64,000 nucleotides of DNA, taken from the NCBI GenBank assembly GCA_034440115.1, contig JAWXBM010000117.1:29037-93036 (forward strand), given 5' to 3'. The stretch is from JAWXBM01 sp034440115 (GTDB taxonomy: Bacteria; Pseudomonadota; Gammaproteobacteria; Xanthomonadales; SZUA-36). Below, one piece after another: positions 61,603 to 64,000 of the stretch (position 1 is its first letter; each line of letters begins with the position of its first letter). Under the pieces are notes generated by a model. It was given only the letters and a program-made list of their open reading frames with translations. It had not been told where the DNA came from and searched no databases. The position numbers and the translations under genes are program-made.

Positions 61603-61986
61603 ATGGCACACCGCAGTCGCTTGGCTGGTTTTATTATTGATTGTCAGACGGATGATCTGAATAGTGCTGCTGCCTTCTGGTCAGCCGCTTTGGGTTCCCC
61701 CATCAACCCGCATGATGATCCGGCTGAAGCTGCCTATGTGCATCTGGACACCACACTCGCCGAACTGTATATCGAAGTGCAGAAAGTCGACCACTCCAGC
61801 CGCGTGCATCTGGACATTGAAAGCGATGATATTCCGGCTGAAGTTGCCCGGCTGGAAGCTCTGGGCGCCAAGCGACTGTCAGAAATCAAAGGCTGGGTGG
61901 TAATGGAAGCGCCAACCGGGCAGCGGTTTTGCGTGGTGCCCAAGCAGAGCCCGGGTTTTGATCAATCAGCGAATCATTGGGACTGA
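61603..61986 (+). CDS. VOC (glyoxalase/dioxygenase) superfamily protein
   Basis: 127 residues from MAHRSRLAGFIIDCQTDDL, with AAGGAG six bases upstream. The two beta-alpha-beta-beta-beta modules of the VOC fold are apparent (AAAFWSAALGSPINPHDDP, then RVHLDIESDDIPAEVARLEA, WVVMEAPTGQRFCVVP). It resembles glyoxalase-like DUF proteins; the reaction is unknown. Its stop codon is inside the first copy of a 15-bp tandem duplication. Confidence 0.8.
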   Translation: MAHRSRLAGFIIDCQTDDLNSAAAFWSAALGSPINPHDDPAEAAYVHLDTTLAELYIEVQKVDHSSRVHLDIESDDIPAEVARLEALGAKRLSEIKGWVVMEAPTGQRFCVVPKQSPGFDQSANHWD

Positions 61987-62004
61987 AGCCATTGGGACTG
62001 AAGG
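61975..62004. repeat. 15-bp tandem duplication across the VOC gene stop codon
   Basis: CATTGGGACTGAAGC (61975-61989) is followed at 61990-62004 by a copy with one mismatch at the last base. The TGA stop of the VOC gene (61984-61986) is inside the first copy. A partial third copy starts at 62020. Confidence 0.85.
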
Positions 62005-62045
62005 CGCTGGGGCACACGACATTGGGACTAAGCCTGCTGTTGCCC

Positions 62046-62112
62046 TAAGCCCGCAAGGTTAAGCCCGCAAGGTTAAGCCCGCAACGTTAAGCCCGCAACG
62101 TTAAGCCCGCAA
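62046..62112. repeat. 14-bp tandem repeat, 4.8 copies, running into the hydrolase stop
   Basis: Units of TAAGCCCGCAAGGT/CGT follow each other from 62046 to 62112: 62046-62059, 62060-62073, 62074-62087, 62088-62101, and eleven bases of a fifth. The hydrolase stop codon (62101-62103) and its last codons are part of the repeat, so the repeat probably grew out of that gene's 3' end. Confidence 0.88.
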
Positions 62113-62943
62113 TGGATCGTGCTTACCCTGCACCAGCCAGTCCGGATACCAGTTACGAAACAAGGGGCGCAGCAATGGTGAAGGTGAGAAAGGCCGCCAT
62201 TCGTGTTCGGCCTGAGCCAAACGATCCGTAATAGCAATCACCGAGCGCGGATTGAACCCCAGCCCGCAATGCGCGCCGCCCACATGAATATTTTCCACAT
62301 CCCAGCGATCAGAGACTTCTACCGTGCCCTGCCAGGCCACCACGCCATCGCCACGACTGTATAAAGCCGTGGTGGGTACCGGTGGTGGTTCAGCCATGTT
62401 TTCCAGCATATGCGCTGGCATATCGCGGTAACGCACCGAACTCACCATATCGAACACCCGGTGCGCATTGGTTGAATGCGGGTGAGCCCGAAACGGACTA
62501 CCCATACTGATAACCAAACGGGTGCTGTCAGGCATCTCGCGGGCAATTTCGCGCGCATACACACCGCCCAGACTCCAGCCGATCAAGCTGACTTTCTGCC
62601 CATAACGATCGGTCAACTGCCTGACCCGATCACGCAAGCCCTGATGCAACCGATGGCTGTAACCCGAGTTATAGCCCAGTTTCCAACAATGCCCTTTGTA
62701 ACCCATCTGCCGCAGCAAGCTGCGCAGCGGTTGCGTGGTTCGTGCGCCAGCCATAAAGCCCGGCAACACCAGCACCGGATGACCATCGCCCTTGGGCAGA
62801 TAATTTTTCAGTGCAAACATGGGCAGCATGCCAGCCGCGTCATAAATGGCCCGGTGTTCCAGCCAGAATAACAAGGACGAAGGACGCTGCTCAGCAGTCG
62901 TACGGGTATGAGCCCGGTGGGACTTGGCGCTGTTGGTGGCCAT
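62101..62943 (-). CDS. Alpha/beta hydrolase (lipase-like)
   Basis: 280 residues from MATNSAKSHRAHTRTTAEQ. VLVLPGFMAGARTT forms the oxyanion loop, LIGWSLGGVYAREIA contains the nucleophile serine (GxSxGG), and VGGAHCGLGFNP carries the likely catalytic histidine. It resembles triacylglycerol-lipase-type hydrolases; the substrate is not known and there is no signal peptide. The frame is open upstream to 63033, but that part overlaps the preceding gene. Its 3' end is part of a 14-bp tandem repeat. Confidence 0.8.
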   Translation of the reverse strand: MATNSAKSHRAHTRTTAEQRPSSLLFWLEHRAIYDAAGMLPMFALKNYLPKGDGHPVLVLPGFMAGARTTQPLRSLLRQMGYKGHCWKLGYNSGYSHRLHQGLRDRVRQLTDRYGQKVSLIGWSLGGVYAREIAREMPDSTRLVISMGSPFRAHPHSTNAHRVFDMVSSVRYRDMPAHMLENMAEPPPVPTTALYSRGDGVVAWQGTVEVSDRWDVENIHVGGAHCGLGFNPRSVIAITDRLAQAEHEWRPFSPSPLLRPLFRNWYPDWLVQGKHDPLRA

Positions 62944-63002
62944 TCTGGCTCTACCTCTGCTTGTTTTTGTGTGTTTTGTTAAGCAACTTTCTGTGTGTTC
63001 AG

Positions 63003-63794
63003 TTATGCAACCCAGGCTGGTAGTGTAGCCCATTTATTGGTATCAAGCGCAGCCCGATAACCATGCCACGTGGCATAGGCCAGCCAGGGAATGATCACGA
63101 TAAAACCCAGCAGAGCTGTGGCCAGCCCAACCGCAGTCAACAGCACGATAATGGCGGCCCAAGTGAGCATGGTCCACTTGTTACGCAGCACCGCATTGAT
63201 GCTGGAAACCACGGCAGTTACAACGTCTACTTCGCGGTTGGCGATAAAGGGCAAGGAAAACGCACTGGCAGCAAAACTGATGCAAGCGAATACTGAACCG
63301 ACGGCCGACCCGATCGTGAAAAAGGTCAGCAGGTGTGAAAAACTGGGTTTGCCTTCGGCCGGAAAGAAAATATGCACCATGGAGCCGGCCCTGGCCCACA
63401 GCAAAAATATAATCAGCAACACCAGGGCGAAAACCAGTGAATTGGCAAAGGGGGCTCTTGCCGCCCGCAGAGTACTGAGCAAAGTAGGCTTGATACCCAG
63501 CCGTATCTGGCGGCTGACTGAATACAGTGCAAAAGCCAGCAATGGGGCAATAAAAACGAAACCGGAAAGCACGCTGATCAATAACACCCAACTGCCCAAC
63601 ACCCAAGCGCCCCAGGCCACCAATGCCAGCGCGGCCACGCTGATCAATCCCCAACTCAGGCTCAGGGCCTTGTTGGCCAGCAGATCCTGCCAGCCCAGTG
63701 CCAACCATTGCAGCGGCGCGAATGGACTGAGGTCGCGACAGGGCGCGACGAAAGGGATGACTTGAAACTGCTTGTTCTGTTCGGGTTCAGGCAT
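63003..63794 (-). CDS. DUF2189 family inner-membrane protein
   Basis: 263 residues with about six transmembrane helices, for example 45-70 (SWGLISVAALALVAWGAWVL), 70-95, 120-140 (FALVLLIIFLLWARAG), 155-185 (FTIGSAVGSVFACISFAASA) and 225-245 (VLLTAVGLATALLGFIVIIP). The N-terminal LQWLALGWQDLLANKALSLS is the DUF2189 signature, and YATWHGYRAALD ends the domain. The family function is unknown; members are often near respiratory or copper genes elsewhere. It is 59 bases upstream of the hydrolase gene on the same strand. Confidence 0.85.
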   Translation of the reverse strand: MPEPEQNKQFQVIPFVAPCRDLSPFAPLQWLALGWQDLLANKALSLSWGLISVAALALVAWGAWVLGSWVLLISVLSGFVFIAPLLAFALYSVSRQIRLGIKPTLLSTLRAARAPFANSLVFALVLLIIFLLWARAGSMVHIFFPAEGKPSFSHLLTFFTIGSAVGSVFACISFAASAFSLPFIANREVDVVTAVVSSINAVLRNKWTMLTWAAIIVLLTAVGLATALLGFIVIIPWLAYATWHGYRAALDTNKWATLPAWVA

Positions 63795-63889
63795 GCCTGA
63801 GGTGCTTATCCAGCCTTTGTGTTATTACCAGAATGAAACAATTGCCCTAGTGTTGCAGCTTGCGCCAACGGATGCCAGAGGCATTCTGT

Positions 63890-64000
63890 TCATGCCGAAG
63901 GGCTTGCAGGCGGTGTCAAAAGTTCTACAGATTCAACCAGGAATAATTCGCAGGCGCCGTCGCCGGTATCGTCGCGGCTGAGACTGCTGCTCCAGCGAAA
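63890..64000 (-). CDS. C-terminal end of an unidentified gene, cut by the window edge
   Basis: On the minus strand the frame from 64000 reads FRWSSSLSRDDTGDGACELF and so on, and stops with TGA at 63890-63892, giving 36 codons. The amino-acid composition looks like real protein and no stop interrupts it, but the piece is too short to recognise. It lies 95 bases before the DUF2189 gene on the same strand. The antisense frame 63772-63981 is less convincing, with an Arg-run tail. Confidence 0.35.
   Translation of the reverse strand, partial: FRWSSSLSRDDTGDGACELFLVESVELLTPPASPSA

Noticed and set aside
62046..62112. Possible short CRISPR-like array
   Set aside because: Units are 14 bp with no spacers between them, so this is a direct tandem repeat; no cas gene is nearby.
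63772..63981. 69-codon plus-strand frame near the window end
   Set aside because: No ribosome binding site, an Arg-run tail, and it is antisense to a more protein-like minus-strand frame and overlaps the DUF2189 gene start.

Overview
This window is a stretch of bacterial chromosome made up almost entirely of housekeeping genes. Gene content and order point to a gammaproteobacterium of the broad Pseudomonadales/Cellvibrionales kind: an rpoE(algU)-rseA-rseB-rseC-degQ/mucD block leading into lepA, a very large NAD-dependent glutamate dehydrogenase, cobalamin-dependent MetH, a PilH-type response regulator, LpxH (Gram-negative lipid A synthesis), and a GyrA with Thr at position 83 as in Pseudomonas. 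No rRNA, tRNA, CRISPR array, transposase or prophage gene was found. Coding density is high, and most genes sit in short, tightly packed operons.

Layout. 1-4.6 kb (minus): envelope-stress operon rpoE-rseA-rseB-rseC-degQ, closed by a strong terminator before lepA, with a sigma-E-type promoter upstream of rpoE. 4.9-10.4 kb (plus): ALDH7-type semialdehyde dehydrogenase, pyrD, murB, M28 lipoprotein peptidase. 10.4-10.65 kb: an inverted-repeat element of about 210 bp. 10.7-21.3 kb (minus): glutaryl-CoA dehydrogenase, a 5'-nucleotidase, a two-domain kinase-like protein, NAD kinase, the 1653-residue glutamate dehydrogenase, an acyl-CoA dehydrogenase. 21.5-26.2 kb (plus): an ArsR-methyltransferase fusion (SahR-like) and metH. 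26.2-32.2 kb (minus): nucleotide-sugar operon (uronate epimerase, ugd, gmd, fcl) plus a DUF2058 gene, preceded by an FKBP isomerase. 32.4-34.9 kb (plus): small hydrophobic protein, YtrA-type GntR regulator, ABC ATPase, permease. 35-39.2 kb: fumC (minus), then purB and a roxA-like uL16 hydroxylase gene split by a frameshift. 39.4-46.1 kb: sucA-sucB-lpd and a YhdH-type reductase. 46.3-47.8 kb: pilH-like, peroxiredoxin, OsmC. 47.9-50.5 kb (minus): gyrA. 50.8-64 kb: periplasmic cyclophilin, lpxH, a methyltransferase, DUF455, icd, small membrane and acyltransferase genes, ung, a ferredoxin-NADP reductase type, an amidohydrolase with an FCY1-like cytosine deaminase, VOC protein, alpha/beta hydrolase, DUF2189 membrane protein.

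Central carbon and nitrogen metabolism dominates: the 2-oxoglutarate dehydrogenase complex, fumarase, isocitrate dehydrogenase, NAD-glutamate dehydrogenase, NAD kinase. Two enzymes (ALDH7 type and GcdH) fit lysine catabolism.

The least ordinary signals lie between genes. There are four back-to-back hairpins between sucA and sucB, the inverted-repeat element at 10434-10645, two REP-like palindromes, and at least ten places where a 7-15 bp unit is tandemly duplicated, several of them across stop codons or ribosome binding sites. No clearly new multi-gene system was found. The best candidates for something undescribed are the sucA-sucB hairpin array, the inverted-repeat element, and the small membrane protein encoded with the YtrA-ABC operon.
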